DNA from: Isochrysis galbana
Lineage: Eukaryota; Haptophyta; Isochrysidales; Isochrysidaceae
Reading direction: 5' to 3'
NCBI GenBank assembly: GCA_018136815.1
Contig: CM030936.1
Coordinates: forward strand, 3,206,474 to 3,270,473
DNA length: 64,000 nucleotides
The notes beneath the pieces were generated by a model. That model saw only the letters and a list, made by a program, of their open reading frames with translations, ran no database searches and was not told where the DNA came from. Positions 32,013 to 42,968 of the stretch are shown one piece after another (position 1 is the stretch's first letter; every line of letters begins with the position of its first letter). A program made the translations under genes and the position numbers.

Positions 32013-32978
32013 CGGTCGCGACTGTCACGCCCCTCCGATATCTCTCAACGCCGTCGTTTACGTTTGATCGCGGTACGGGAACGTACGGGAATTCTTTTCC
32101 AGTTTCCCCCCGCGGTCGCCGAATTTTCCCCCCGCGGCCGCCGAATGGTTCCCCCCGCGGAAGAGAGGTATTGCTCGCCCCCCCTTTCGACCACGGAGGA
32201 TGGATCTCCCTCCCCTTTCGCTGCGCTCTGTCAGGAGATCCCCGTACCTCGTCGTCTAGCTCGCGCGTGACGTGCCGAGCCCGTCGTGATATCTCGCCGC
32301 CTTTCGCCGTTGGCTGTTCGACTACTCATATATCGAAGAACAGGAGACGCCGCGTTGTAACTTGGGTGCCGCCACACCGCCCAAACATCCAGGTAAAACT
32401 CTCGTAAAAGAGAGAAGAGGATGGGTTGCAGCGTTGAGTCCTGCGGTCTGCAGCGCCGGCCGCCGATTCTACACCTCATCGTCCGGACGGGTGTGGTACT
32501 TCCTGTCTCTTCGATCGTCGCGCACTACTCTTATAGTTCATCGTTCGTCGTTCGTCGTTGCGCGTTCTTACCGTTCCTCGTTTCTTGTTCTCGATTCTCG
32601 ATTCTCGTCGTTCCGCGTTCTTACCGTTCTTCGTTTCTCGTTCTCGATTCTCGATTCTTGTCGTTCCGCGTTCTTACCGCTCTCGATTCTCGATTTCTTC
32701 GTTTCTCGTTCTGGACTCTCTCGTTTCTCGTCGTTCCGCGTTCTTATTCTTATCGATCCTCGATTATTCGTATCTCGGTCGTCACGTCTTCCGTCGTGGT
32801 TCGGCGTTTGGAGCGTGGCTCTCCATTCGAATTTATTGTTTCATTCTTCGTTCGCTCCTCGCCCATTCGGTCTCGTTAGGTATTGCGTATTGCTCGGCCA
32901 TCTTGCCTGGATGGAACTCTCCGCTATCCGTTAGGTTCTCTTCCTTCCCTCGCGGGACGCTCGATCCTAGCAGGGGGG
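32013..32978 (+). other. 3' untranslated region with short repeats and polypurine tract
   Basis: 32100-32162 has three ~20-bp units around CCCCCCGCGG with CCGAA; 32560-32760 has tandem units of TTCTCGATTCTCG and CGTTCCGCGTTCTTACCG. The region ends in the polypurine tract AGCAGGGGGG (32969-32978), directly against the 3' LTR, the expected plus-strand primer site. The 12.4-13.4 kb remnant keeps the same parts. Confidence 0.8.
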
Positions 32979-34096
32979 TGTCGCATTCGCGAATCGACTC
33001 TCGCTAGGCTTCTCTCTTCTCTTCGTTCGGTATTTATCGTTATAATTCTCTCGTTCTCGTTCTCGGTCAAAAACTTCGCGTGGACGCCTAGGATCTAGGG
33101 TTCTGGAGCGCCCTCCCTCTGCTCTCTCGAAGAGAAGGGAAGTTTCCCCACCTTTCTTCCTCCCAGGCGCCTCGCAAAAGGTTTAATTCGCTATCTCCCC
33201 GCGTTTCTTTACCTGCTTCTGGGGGCAATCAGGTTTGGTTTGCCATCTCCCCTCGGAGATCGATTTAGGTTCGCTGCTTGGGTGAGGGAATCTTTCTCCT
33301 TGGTCCTTGGTTTGCCATCTCCCCTTGGAGATTGATTTAGATTCGCTGCTTTGGTTTTGGGTTATCTTTCCCCTTGATGCAAGTTGCATGGAAGCCCTTG
33401 GTCCCGTTGGTTTTTGGTTTTCTCCTCCCTTGGTTGCTACTCGGGGTTGCTCGATAGAAACGTCTAGAAGGTCCACGCTCAACAGCAAGATTTCTTCGAT
33501 TGCAAGGATACCTCGCTGCGATCTGTATCCAATGTGATCGCCGTGGTTGCGCGACATAACGTTCCTCTTCGACTTTCCGCCTTGGTGGGAAAATCCAAAG
33601 CGAAGACACGCTCCGACCGTCGCTGCGGATTCTCTCTCTCTCTCGCTCTCTCTCTCTGTCTCTCGCGACGTGTTTGAGTTACCGGCGATGTGGGGTCTCG
33701 GTTATTTCATGTTTTGCTTGGTTTGGGTGAATGATTCTAGTGTGTTCGTGAGTCGGTGTCGCAGCATCGTTGGATCCGACGTCTTGTCGTCAGTCGTCAT
33801 CCGTCGCTCTCGCTCTCGTCGCTCTCGCTCTCGTAACACTCGTACCCTACAAACTCTCCTTGCCTCACCAGCCCCTGCCAACACAGCCCTCCTCTCACTC
33901 ACCCTCGCCTCTCGCCTCTCGCTCGATGTCGCTCTCGCCGCCGTCCTCGCCCTCGCTCAAGCCCGCCTGCCCGCCTTCCTCTGCTGACGGGCCTCAGCCC
34001 GTCAGCGTCTCCGAAGTCGTCTCCTCCGCCGCGCCTGCCGCCGGTCTGCCTCCTTCCTCATTGCCCTCAGGCCCTATGGGCCATCCCAATTCGTCA
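32979..34096 (+). repeat. 3' LTR of the gypsy element
   Basis: 1118 bp, same ends and length as the 5' LTR. Differences seen: a G/A change in GCATGGGAGCCC and an A/G change in GTTTAGGTGAAT. The Gag-like frame inside it is the LTR copy of the Gag N-terminus, not a gene. Confidence 0.92.
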
Positions 34097-34166
34097 GGTG
34101 TAAGTCCGCCCACCTCACCGCGCCGGCCGACCAAGTGGTGGCCGACGCCACGCAGCCGCAACACCC
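34097..34166 (+). repeat. Continuation of the hairpin-leader repeat split by the gypsy element
   Basis: ACCGCGCCGGCCGACCAAG and GACGCCACGCAGCCGCAA align with the codons after the ATG in the 49.9-kb copy (CCGCGCCGGACGACCAAG, GACGCCGCGCAACTG). It is then cut at 34167 by the second gypsy family. Confidence 0.6.
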
Positions 34167-36350
34167 TGTCGCATTCATCCTAGATGATGCGATTTCCAGG
34201 CTCTTGTTTCCAGGTCCTTCGCCGTGCGGCCACACGGTGAAGCTCAGGTACATCTAGGTTGGTAGGGTTCGTCCCTAGCGATCTAGAATTCGAGTTCTCG
34301 TTTCGTTCCTTCTAGCCTGTTTGTCAGGTCTAGATTCCAGGTTTCCTCCTTTCGGGTAATCTTTACCTAAAGGAGCCAGGCCGCCTGTTGCTCGCTGCGC
34401 GCTTGTCTCAGGCTCTCGAGTTACCTTGTGAAGGCTTGTTTAGCTTCTTGCAAGGCTTGTTGTTTCTTGTTGGGTTCCGGTTCTTTCTTGGGACCTGCTG
34501 ACTTTCGTTGTTGTCCAGGCCTGTTCTTCGTAGGTTCTGCTTGGCCTGGTTAGGGTTTCGTTGAATCCCCGCGTTCGGCGTTTGGCGTTGGCGTTCGGAA
34601 ATTTCCTCTCACATTCCCTAGGTCCGCTACCCTTGGCTTGTAGGTCCTTGCTTCTTTCTTCTCGGTCAAGGTGTTTGGCGAGCGAGTCGGTTGCTCTATC
34701 CGCTCGAGATTTGAGGTTGAATTTGCCATCTCCCCTTGGAGACCGGTGTAGGTTCGCTTCCTAGGTGAGGGAATCTTTCCCCTTGATGCAAGTTACGTGC
34801 AAGCCCTTGGCCCCTTTGGTGTTTCTTCCCCTTGGTTGCTACTCAGGGTTGTTCGTTAGAAGCGTCTAGAAGGTTCACGCTCAACGGCAAGATTTATTCG
34901 GTCGTGAAGACATCTCGTTGCGATCTGTATCCAAAGTGATCGCCGTGGTCGCGCGACAGGACGCTCCCCTTCGGACTCTCCGCTACGTGGGAAGTTACAA
35001 CGGAGACACGCTCCGGCCGTCGCTGTGGAGTCTCTCTCTCTCTCGCTCTCTCTCTCCGTCTCTCGCGACGTGTTTGAGTTATCGGTGATTTGGGGTCGCG
35101 GTTGCTTGATAATTTGCTTTGTTTGGGTGAATGATTCCGGTGTGTTCGTGAGTCGGTGTATCCTGTTGTTCTCAGCTCCGTTGTCCGTCGTTGTTCGCTG
35201 CGTCGCTGCACTCAAGCAGCCTAGGCTCCCTCCCTGAGGGAAGAGTTCTTTGTAGGTCTAACAATCTCTTACAACCCATCACACTAGGGCCGCTAGGAGC
35301 GCCTCGCCGCCCCACAGTCCTTCGTTCGCCGTTCGTTCCCTGTCCATACACCCGAATGGGGTTGCCCGACCCAGTCCAGAATTTCATTCACCCGACTCCC
35401 GGTGGGGAGGAGGGACAAAGCGCCGCGCTAGCCGCCGGTGCCGCTCGCGACGGAGTGGCTCAGAGCCCTCCGGTAGCGCTCGACTCGACAAGCACGAAAT
35501 CGAAGCTTGCGTCCTCGGCCGCAGAGGAGGAACCCCTCAGGGAACCTTCTCTGCCCGCTGCAGCTTTTGCTCCCGTGGGATGTCCGAGTGATCCCACGGC
35601 TTCTGAGGCTACACCAATGGCACCCATCACCCCGGCTGCTATCTCCACGACTGGCTCCGATCAGCTCGTGGCGGATGGCGAGGATTTGTCCGCTTCCTTC
35701 GGCACCCACCGGGTGCAATCACAGCGGGCCATGGTGGAGCATGACCCTCTCCCGCATGAGGCCAACTTCAGCGTCGCTGAGTTGGCCAATGAGGTGGAGG
35801 AGGGTCCCCTCCCTCTGATTCAGTTTGACCCCCCTCCTCACCTTCGAGATGATGAGTCTGAGGTCGGTGAAGGGGAGGGGATCAGCTTCCGAAGCCCCGC
35901 TTACCGGGACTATGCCCCGCCGTCATCAAAAGGGGTCTTTGATCAAGAGATCACCCCGATCGAGACGGCCGCGGCGCGTCAGGATGCGGAAATGGCAAGG
36001 CTTCAAGCGCAGACCAACACCCTAAAAGGGGCTGTGGAGCGCCTACAGTCATCCCTTGCCGCGGCAGAGGCGAGGGAGGGGCTTCTCCGGGATCAAGTTG
36101 AAGCAGGGTTCAAAGCCCTGACTCAGCTACTCCAAGCCCGCCAAGAGCCCACTTCAAGTCCGTCCATGGATCGGACCGAGGCGGCTGCGGATTCTGCTAG
36201 GCCGGCTCAGAAGGAACCATCCATGGACGAGCCTCCTGCCCTAGACCAAAAGGGCCACGCCTCTCCGGCTACTAGGGTTCCACGGTCGGCGTACCCGACC
36301 TCCAAATCGGAATCCCGCCGCCAGGATCAGAGCCCTTACCGGGGCCCGAC
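34167..36350 (+). mobile_element. Second-family gypsy element: LTR and start of Gag, cut by the gap
   Basis: Starts TGTCGCATTCATCC, sharing the first ten bases with the intact element's LTR. 34720-35160 is a diverged match to that LTR (TGCCATCTCCCCTTGGAGA, the CT repeat, TGAATGATTC and TGTGTTCGTGAGTCGGTG). 34167-35160 matches 57685-58540, and 35160-35470 matches 57313-57665 in inverted orientation. The 3' end of the LTR was not defined. The element runs into the gap. Confidence 0.75.
35356..36350 (+). CDS. Gag-like protein of the second gypsy family, partial
   Basis: Open from the ATG at 35356 (MGLPDPVQNFIHPTPGG) into the gap, at least 331 codons. It is Pro/Ser/Glu-rich, with a predicted coiled coil near 35950-36130 (alternating Leu/Ala/Gln, e.g. 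EMARLQAQTNTLKGAVERLQ). No zinc finger or protease is seen before the gap. The start is duplicated at 57.3-57.6 kb on the minus strand. Assignment to Gag rests on position after the LTR. Confidence 0.55.
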
Positions 36351-36450
36351 NNNNNNNNNNNNNNNNNNNNNNNNNNNNNNNNNNNNNNNNNNNNNNNNNN
36401 NNNNNNNNNNNNNNNNNNNNNNNNNNNNNNNNNNNNNNNNNNNNNNNNNN
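36351..36450. other. Assembly gap (100 N)
   Basis: Exactly 100 N, probably a placeholder of unknown true length. It separates the second-family Gag from a partial MITE copy. The other gap is 16144-16243. Confidence 0.99.
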
Positions 36451-36768
36451 AAGCAATAACATTTCATCTCCTGGGAACCATGGGTGGAATAACTTTCCAA
36501 TGGGGGTATCAGTCACCTCTTTCATTTCAAGGACAAATTGTGATTTGACCCGACGCCCCGTGAAGTATGTCACAAAACTTGGTATTGCTGAGGGAATGGT
36601 GCCTTAGTAGTGCCCTGGGAACATTAAAAGAGGATATACATGAGGTAACCATTACCAACAAGCCAAGGTTTAGGCAAAACAAGCACTTTGTGCTCGCGCT
36701 CTCACCTAGCGAATTTTTTTCTTACTTTAAGGACTCGTCCTTAAAAGCGAGGTACCTTTATTTATCCG
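36451..36768 (+). mobile_element. Diverged, partial copy of the ~665-bp MITE
   Basis: Matches the second half of 37414-38077 (e.g. ACATTTCATCTCCTGGG, GTCACAAAACTTGG, TTGCTGAGGGAATGGTGCC) and ends GGTACCTTTATTTATCCG. The left half is in or beyond the gap. Many substitutions make this the oldest copy. Confidence 0.75.
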
Positions 36769-37413
36769 CTATGGGGACCCTTGTGGCAGGTACCTCGAGG
36801 CGCAGTCTCTTATTTCTCGAGGCTCGCTCGCGGCGAGAGCTGTAAGGGCCGTTCTTCTTTTATGACGAGAGGTCCCTCAACCCCCCCCCCCCCCCCCCCC
36901 CGTTGCTTTTTCCCGGAGAGTCGCCCGACGTAGGTCGGTCCGCCTCAATGAGTTTTCCGCCCTCATTGTAGCTTGTGAATTGTTATAATGGGAGCCGGGG
37001 GTTTGCGAGGGGGGAGATTCGTAGGGGTGCAGGTTCGTATGTGTCTAGTTAGTGACAACGCACGTCAGCAAGGCGCAAGGCGTACGGGTAGGTGCGCTGA
37101 GGGGTGTCGTGATAGTACCGGGCTAGTGGGAGTAGTGGTACTAACGCTCAGTTGTTTTATTATTATTACTACTATTACTATTATTATTAGTACGCTTAGT
37201 TAGGGCTTGGGGCTCGGAGCAACTAGCTTTGTACTTGTGTTACAGACTCAGATGGGGTAAGAGTCCTCTGGGCGCGGCCGCAAATTCTTTACCGGTAGAG
37301 CGTGAGCGCGCGTGACGGAAGGGGGGAGAGGCGGGGGGCAATCGCACCATTTCTTGGCGAAGATTTTCGTGGTGCCAGGTGGCCCGGTGGCCCCCCCAGA
37401 AGGTTTTGTATTG
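36769..37413. other. Unassigned DNA with a C run, then the left part of a dispersed repeat
   Basis: A run of 22 C lies at 36880-36901. ATTACTACTATTACTATTATTATT-like short repeats are near 37160. From 37265 the sequence matches the dispersed repeat at 51633-51838 (ATCGCACCATTTCTTGGCGA). No gene is supported. Confidence 0.5.
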
Positions 37414-38077
37414 CGGACAAGAAATTCCGTCCTAGAAACTAGGACCACGTCCTAGAAAATTCTTGGATTTCTAGGACTCTGCCGATCATGCCTCCATTAT
37501 AGCCTATGGTGAGCTTATGAGACATCCCATCACCTGAAGCAAACCATCTCCACATCCCATTCAAATTCAACCTTAGCTCTCCCCATGACCAACTCTGCGG
37601 AGCTTGTCTTTGCTTACTTTTGCTACCACATTCAGCATGCGGTGCTGCACTCGGGCGTCCGCTCGCACCAGAGGAGTTTTATTTTAGACCTTTTGGAGCA
37701 GTAGGCTAGCGGATTGGACACTTAGATGACAAAACCATCTTGGTGGTCACTGAAGGTCTCAAAGAGGGCAGTCAAAGCAACATTTCATCTCCTGGGGACC
37801 ATGGGTAGAAGAGCTCCCCATTGGGTGGTATCAGCCATTTCTCCCGTTTCTAGGACAACCAGCAATTCCGACCAGGTGACCCGTAAACGCGTCACAAAAC
37901 TTGGTGTTGCTGAGGGAATGGTGCCTAGGTACACCTGGGACATTTAATGAGGACATGCATGTGGTAACTCAATAGCCAAGGTTTGGGACAATATAACATG
38001 GTATGCTCATGCTCTCACCTAGCAAAGTCCGTCCTAGTTTCTAGGACTGGTCCTAGAAAGCTGGGTACCTTTATCCG
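37414..38077 (+). mobile_element. MITE copy 1 (left arm of the giant palindrome)
   Basis: 664 bp from CGGACAAGAAATTCCG to GGTACCTTTATCCG. Ends carry related terminal motifs, CGGAYAAA and the self-complementary CCTAGAAACTAGG. Flanked by a direct ATTG on each side (37410-37413, 38078-38081), a likely 4-bp target duplication. No coding capacity. Confidence 0.8.
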
Positions 38078-38161
38078 ATTGGGCATCGCGCATCGCGCCA
38101 CGGTTAATAAATGCAGCACAACCCGTTGCCAACCAACTGCCAACCCTCACTAGTACTTAAG

Positions 38162-38835
38162 CGGATAAAGGTACCCAGCTTTCTAGGACCAGTCCTAGAA
38201 ACTAGGACGGACTTTGCTAGGTGAGAACATGAGCATACCATGTTATTTTGTCCCAAACCTTGGCTATTGAGTTACCATATGCATGTCCTCATTAATTGTT
38301 CCAAGTGTACCTAGCTAGGCACCATTCCCTCAGCAACACCAAGTTTTGTGACGCGTCTGCGGGTCACCTGGTCGGAATTGCTGCTTGTCCTAGAAACGGG
38401 AGAAATGGCTGATACCACCCAATGGGGAGCTCTTCTACCCATGGTTCCCAGGAGATGAAATGTTGCTTTGACTGCCCTCTTTGAGACCTTCAGTGACTAC
38501 CAAGCTTGGTTTTGTCATCTAAGTGTCCAATCCGCTAGCCTACTGCTCCAAAAGGTCTAAAATAAAACTCCTCTGGTGCGAGCGGACGCCCGAGTGCAGC
38601 ACCGCATGCTGAATGTGGTAGCAAAAGTAAGCAAAGACAAGCTCCGCAGAGTTGGTCATGGGGAGAGCTAAGTAAGGTTGAATGGGTTGATGGGTTGTGG
38701 AGATGGTTTGCTCCAGGTGATGGGATGTCTCATACGCTCACCATGGGCTACAATGGAGGCATGATCGGCAGAGTCCTAGAAATCCAAGAATTTTCTAGGA
38801 CGTGGTCCTAGTTTTTAGGACGGAATTTTTGTCCG
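38162..38835 (-). mobile_element. MITE copy 2 (right arm of the giant palindrome)
   Basis: 674 bp, the inverse of copy 1 with few differences, from CGGATAAAGGTACC to TTTTTGTCCG. TTAA occurs on both flanks (offset by one base on the left). The 84-bp loop 38078-38161 belongs to the interrupted host repeat. Confidence 0.8.
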
Positions 38836-40246
38836 TTAAAAAGCAAAAAGCCCCTGTTTGACTTCCCTAATAATTCTAATTGACTCAACCCTGAGATGGT
38901 CATTTTCTTACCCCTATCCCGAAATAAAAACCCTGTTTGATGACCGCCCTACGTACGACATGATGACGAAGCCCTAAGCCTTAGCGGCGAACAAGTTCTC
39001 CAAATTCCAAATTCCTTCCGTGGTCCGTGGATTGATCATGGCCCGCATTTGAGATCTTGTATCTTGTTGCCCTGCGAAGCCCTCACCTGTTGCTCTTCTC
39101 CGGGGGATCAGGTCTGGGGGGTGAGAAGCGCAAGGCTTCACATGTTCACGTGTGCCGTGGACCCAAGGCAAGAAGCCAAGAAGCCAAGGCCTAGCTATAG
39201 CTATGAATCTATGAATGACTAGTGACTTGGTAGGTGGTGTGCAAAGCATTTGTTTTATTGTTGGAGTTTTATTGCTTTGTGCTTTGTGTCGGTTATACGT
39301 GATTGGTGATTAACAGTTCAGTCGGTTACGGCGGTTACGTGGCCGTTTCATCCGGTGAACGGATCGTGCAAGGTGCAAGGGTAGAGACCCCTATCTATGA
39401 GACAAGTAACGACAAGACAGCTTTCGCCACTCACCCTCACCCTCACAAGGGTTGTGAATCTCACAAGCGTGCGTTCTATAAATCAGCGGTATGTAGATCT
39501 AGTGGAGATGGTAGAGATTAAATGCGCATCAGCTACCATCATTGCTGAAGAGGAAGAATAAGCGGGGGTACCCGGTATGAGTACGAGGGGTTTGATTGCT
39601 GAACAAAGAACTAACATGGAGGCCCGCAGGAACGACGATACACCAAATGCCAAATGGAGCGAGTTGGCATTGACAGCAAGGCACAAAATACACAAGGGGA
39701 TCCTGTCACCCAGGTTTTCTCGCTCGTACAGTCGCGTTTCTCAGCTGTCGTACAGCTCGTCATATACATATTCCAAGGCATAGGGGCCCGGGGACAAGAG
39801 GCCTCACCGTGTGGCTGCATGGACACGGAGCGATGAGGCGGGGAAGGGAAAGGGGACGGTGCACGAGAGTCTCAAGGGCGTGCAAGCGAGCATGAACACC
39901 CTCGATCGGCTCAGTATCGGGCGGCAGAGCGGATTCTAGCTCTGCTCCCGCAAAATGGAATGGCGAGTGCATCCACAAACTTCCAGACGAGGGCCGGATT
40001 AGGGAGAGCCACTACGCAACCGCACCACGCGCAAGTCTACACGCCAGGGTGCGCAAGCCGCGTCGGGGTGCACTTGTTACACCTCCGACCCATGACGACT
40101 CACGAATCCACGGTGGACTTTATGCTGGCGAGAGTGGGAGGTGCATAAGCATGATGGAGTTGAGGACCGTCGCGACAAGAGTGGCGATGATACAGTAAGA
40201 GCACGGAAAAAAGTACAAGCACACGTCCAGTCCGCTCTGGGTGGGT
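38836..40246. other. Right part of the interrupted repeat and unassigned intergenic DNA
   Basis: 38836-38960 carries AAGCCCCTGTTTGAC and GACCGCCCTAC, matching the end of the 51.8-kb repeat copy. The rest, to the 3' end of the CXXC gene, has only short overlapping frames without motifs. Confidence 0.45.
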
Positions 40247-41648
40247 TCAACCTGGTATCGAGCTGGAGGATGTGCGGTCGCCTTGAAGGAGCGCGGCATC
40301 GCCAGCCCGCGCAGCCGCGACCATAAGGAGCGACGCTGTGATCGGAAAGCCGTCGGGTCCGGCTTCGTGAGACTGCACATGGGTCTCCACGTCATCCGTA
40401 TCGCCTGCCTCGTCCGCCGTCGAGTAGGCAGTAGCAGCGTCCAGCTCCGTTGAATTGACGTCGGGCTCCCCGTACTGAGAGGCGCGAAGCTCGTCGAGTC
40501 GCCTCCTTGTGGCGAGCATCATGCCCGAAGTTGTGGGGTCGGGGACGTCAGCTTCGTCATCGAGCACCTCCTCTGCTCCCAAGTCGAGCGGAGCAACCTC
40601 CTCTGGGCTCACCTCAGTGGGCCTCAACGCAGGCGAAGGCTCTAAACTGAGAAAGCCCTCCTTCACGCCGTCGATGTCAGTCGAGTGGTCGATGAGTGGG
40701 TTATTGCACGCGCGCTGCAGGCACGCCTGCTTCTTGATGCCGGGGCCGCCGTATTTGGGCTTGTCCTTGCAGTTCTTGCACTCTCCGCAGTCGCCTCGCG
40801 TGCAGCCGACGCACGTTCCGCATCGGGCGAGTCGAGCACGCTTCCCACTGGAGATGCGATCGTCGGCCGGTGCCGGAACCATCTTAGCGTCTGCGTCCTG
40901 CGATTGCGACCCATGGGCAAGGGCGGTCGGCGCACATGAGGGGTCATGGGGGAGGACGCGGGTTAGACGCCAAGAGCAGAGATGCGCCGGTGCCGCCGGG
41001 AGACTCCGAGACGCATCCGGGCCGAGGTGCACCTGCAGACGCATGCAGCACTCGACGGCGCTCCAGAAGTCCCTCCACTCTTGGGGAGGCATCGCGCCCG
41101 CCTTGGCACGCAGCTCTGCCTGGTCGGCGAGCTTTGGTAGCTGGCGCAGTGGGAGTGGCACAGCCTTGGCTGTGTTTGGCTGCTTGGAGCAACTCGGGGC
41201 AACAAGTGGTGCGGAGGCATTCAGGCACTTGCGCTCGAGGCAGGACTGCTTGCGGATACCTGCGTGTCGCGACCGGGGAGCCCGGGGGTGAGCGGCCCTT
41301 CGCTCTGCTAGGCCATGGACTGGACTGGCTCTGCCTGGCTCGCTCGCTCGCTCGAAGGCTGTGCGCGCATACTCGCTCGCGCAGGGCTATCTGCGCGGGT
41401 GTTGCTGGTGGCGGGCGCGCGTGCGCGCCTTGTCCGCCGAATTTGGGCTTGTCTGTACAGTTGAGGCACTTGCCGCAGTCCTCGCGGCAGCAGGCGGAGC
41501 AGCGGCCGCAGGAGACGGTCCGCTTGCGCTTCTTTTGGGCCCACCACTCTGCGGCCTGAGGCTGCTTTGCGGCGGGCTGGGAGGCGGCCGAGTCGGCGGA
41601 GAGCAGCCCAGCCAGTAAGGAGAGCGGCGTCCTATCGCTCTGCGTCAT
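40247..41648 (-). CDS. Protein with two CXXC zinc fingers, two exons
   Basis: Modelled as complement(join(40247..41259, 41429..41648)), 410 aa, ATG at 41648. Two complete CXXC domains: the first spans the intron (CGRCSACCREDCGKCLNC, KPKFGGQG, then IRKQSCLERKC), the second is in exon 2 (CGTCVGCTRGDCGECKNC, KPKYGGPGIKKQACLQRAC). Both keep the eight cysteines and the K-x-G-G linker of the family, which binds unmethylated CpG DNA. The rest is acidic and low-complexity with no other domain recognised. The intron 41260-41428 starts GCGCGC, a GC donor whose position is fixed by the KFGGxGxxKQ consensus. It is likely a nuclear chromatin factor. A long polypyrimidine tract lies upstream on its strand. 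Confidence 0.88.
41260..41428 (-). other. GC-AG intron in the CXXC gene
   Basis: Exon 1 ends GGCGGACAAG, intron starts GCGCGC and ends ACGCAG; phase 1. The joined codons restore the invariant GG-x-G-x-x-K-Q of the CXXC fold. No GT donor in phase is nearby. Confidence 0.85.
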
Positions 41649-42660
41649 GGGGCTTCACGCGTCGCTCTGTGGCAGGCAGAGAGAAGGGGGAAAGGGGCGG
41701 TCTGCCGGTCGGGGGGAGTTCGGTCCGCCCTGGCAGGGCTGCTGTTTCTCTCTCTCTCCGTCCCAGGTTTCCCCTCTTACTCTGCTGCTCTTTCCCTCTC
41801 TGGCCTCAGTAGATTTATGTTGGGAGGAGAGAGGGAGAGAGGAGGGCGGGCGGGGAGGGAAGGGGTGGGGACTCTCCTCCCCGCAACTGGTGGTCGGGTA
41901 CGACGATGGAGGAGAGAGAGGGCGGAGACGCCGCCCCCTACCCCGTGAAACGAATAGAGAGCGCGCGGAATCAGGTGAAGAAGCCGCTGGGAAGGAGCGT
42001 AGGGCTCGAGGAAGGAGGCGGACCCCCAGTCGGTGCTCGCCAGATGCCCCGAGACCGCCGCGGGAGGACGTCGCCGGCAGAGAAGAGAGAGGGCTCGTCT
42101 GGAGAAGAGTCGCCCAGTGGCGCGCGTGGGCGCACTCTCTCTCTCCGCAAGCGCGAGGCCGACGCGGTGAGAGAGAAAGAGAGGGGAAAGGGAGAGAGAG
42201 AGAGAGAGAGAGAGAGGAAGGAGCTGCCGCGCCGAATTCGAGCGGACGGGCGGAACGGCCGCGCTCTCTCTCCCTCCCCAACTCTCTCTCTCTCTGGCGG
42301 CTGGGGGCGCGCCTCTCCTCTCGGCGATGGCCGTCCAGAACGTGGCAGCCCGTCGCGTTTCTTCTCTGTCCTCGAGGCCCTCCCTCCCTCCCTTGGGGCA
42401 CGTGCGCGCGAGCGCAGAGAGGCGGGCGCTTCTCCCGCGCGCCCCCCTCTGGCTTCCCGCCTCGGCAGTTGGCAGTAAGGCGCGCGCGGGGGCAAGGGGG
42501 GCGGGGGGGGGGGGGAAGGGGGGGGGGCGCGCGGGGGAGCCGTTGCTCCCATCCGAACCACGAGAAGCCTGGCGAAGGGGGGGGAAGGGAGGGCCACGGC
42601 GGCGCTTCGCGCCGACTCCCCTCCCCCTTCCCACTGTAGAGTACTCCCCACTCTACTCAA
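41649..42660 (-). promoter_or_regulatory. Upstream region of the CXXC gene
   Basis: GA-rich on the plus strand (CT on the gene's strand), especially 41820-41870 and 42160-42225, with a G run at 42495-42530. 42640-42680 has palindromic AGTACTC/GAGTACT words. Long open frames on both strands here are low-complexity and rejected. Confidence 0.45.
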
Positions 42661-42968
42661 GAGTACAGTACTCTAGAGGAATCCGTAGCTCTTACTCTGT
42701 ACTGAAGAGACCAAGACTCTCTCAAATCCCGGGCTCGGCGCAACGGCGACGAAATGTGCGGAGGAGTCCACGGGAGTATGTATGCTCGACGTATGTGAAC
42801 AGTCCCGAATGTAAACAAACATTCGAGGGGTCGGCGCAATGAGCTCTCAACGAGGTCGCAATGTCGCAATACAAGTAGCTGGTACAAAACTACACCTACG
42901 CGCGTTCAAAATTTTTTAGCAGTCCCCTTCACTTTCTACAGCCAAATAAAAAGTGCGTGAAACCAGCC

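Larger units (their letters stand above)
20995..34096 (+). mobile_element. Near-intact chromodomain Ty3/gypsy LTR retrotransposon with a methyltransferase-like domain
   Basis: 13.1 kb bounded by two 1118-bp LTRs that begin TGTCGCATTC and end ATTCGTCA. Order: LTR, Gag, UAG, Pol (unassigned N-terminal part, DNA methyltransferase-like domain, protease, reverse transcriptase, RNase H, integrase, chromodomain), 3' untranslated region, polypurine tract, LTR. Protease-RT-RNase H-integrase order and the chromodomain place it in the chromodomain-bearing Ty3/gypsy lineage. I found only two differences between the LTRs by eye, so insertion is recent. The Gag and Pol frames show no frameshift. A clear target-site duplication was not found (flanks GCTCC and GGTGT), and no textbook tRNA primer site follows the 5' LTR. 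Confidence 0.92.

Noticed and set aside
33770-34183. 137-codon frame similar to the Gag N-terminus
   Set aside because: It is the 3' LTR copy of sequence that is also in the 5' LTR, not a second gag gene.
41655-42660. Several 170-330-codon frames on both strands upstream of the CXXC gene
   Set aside because: All lie in GA-rich sequence, overlap each other and have simple-sequence composition.
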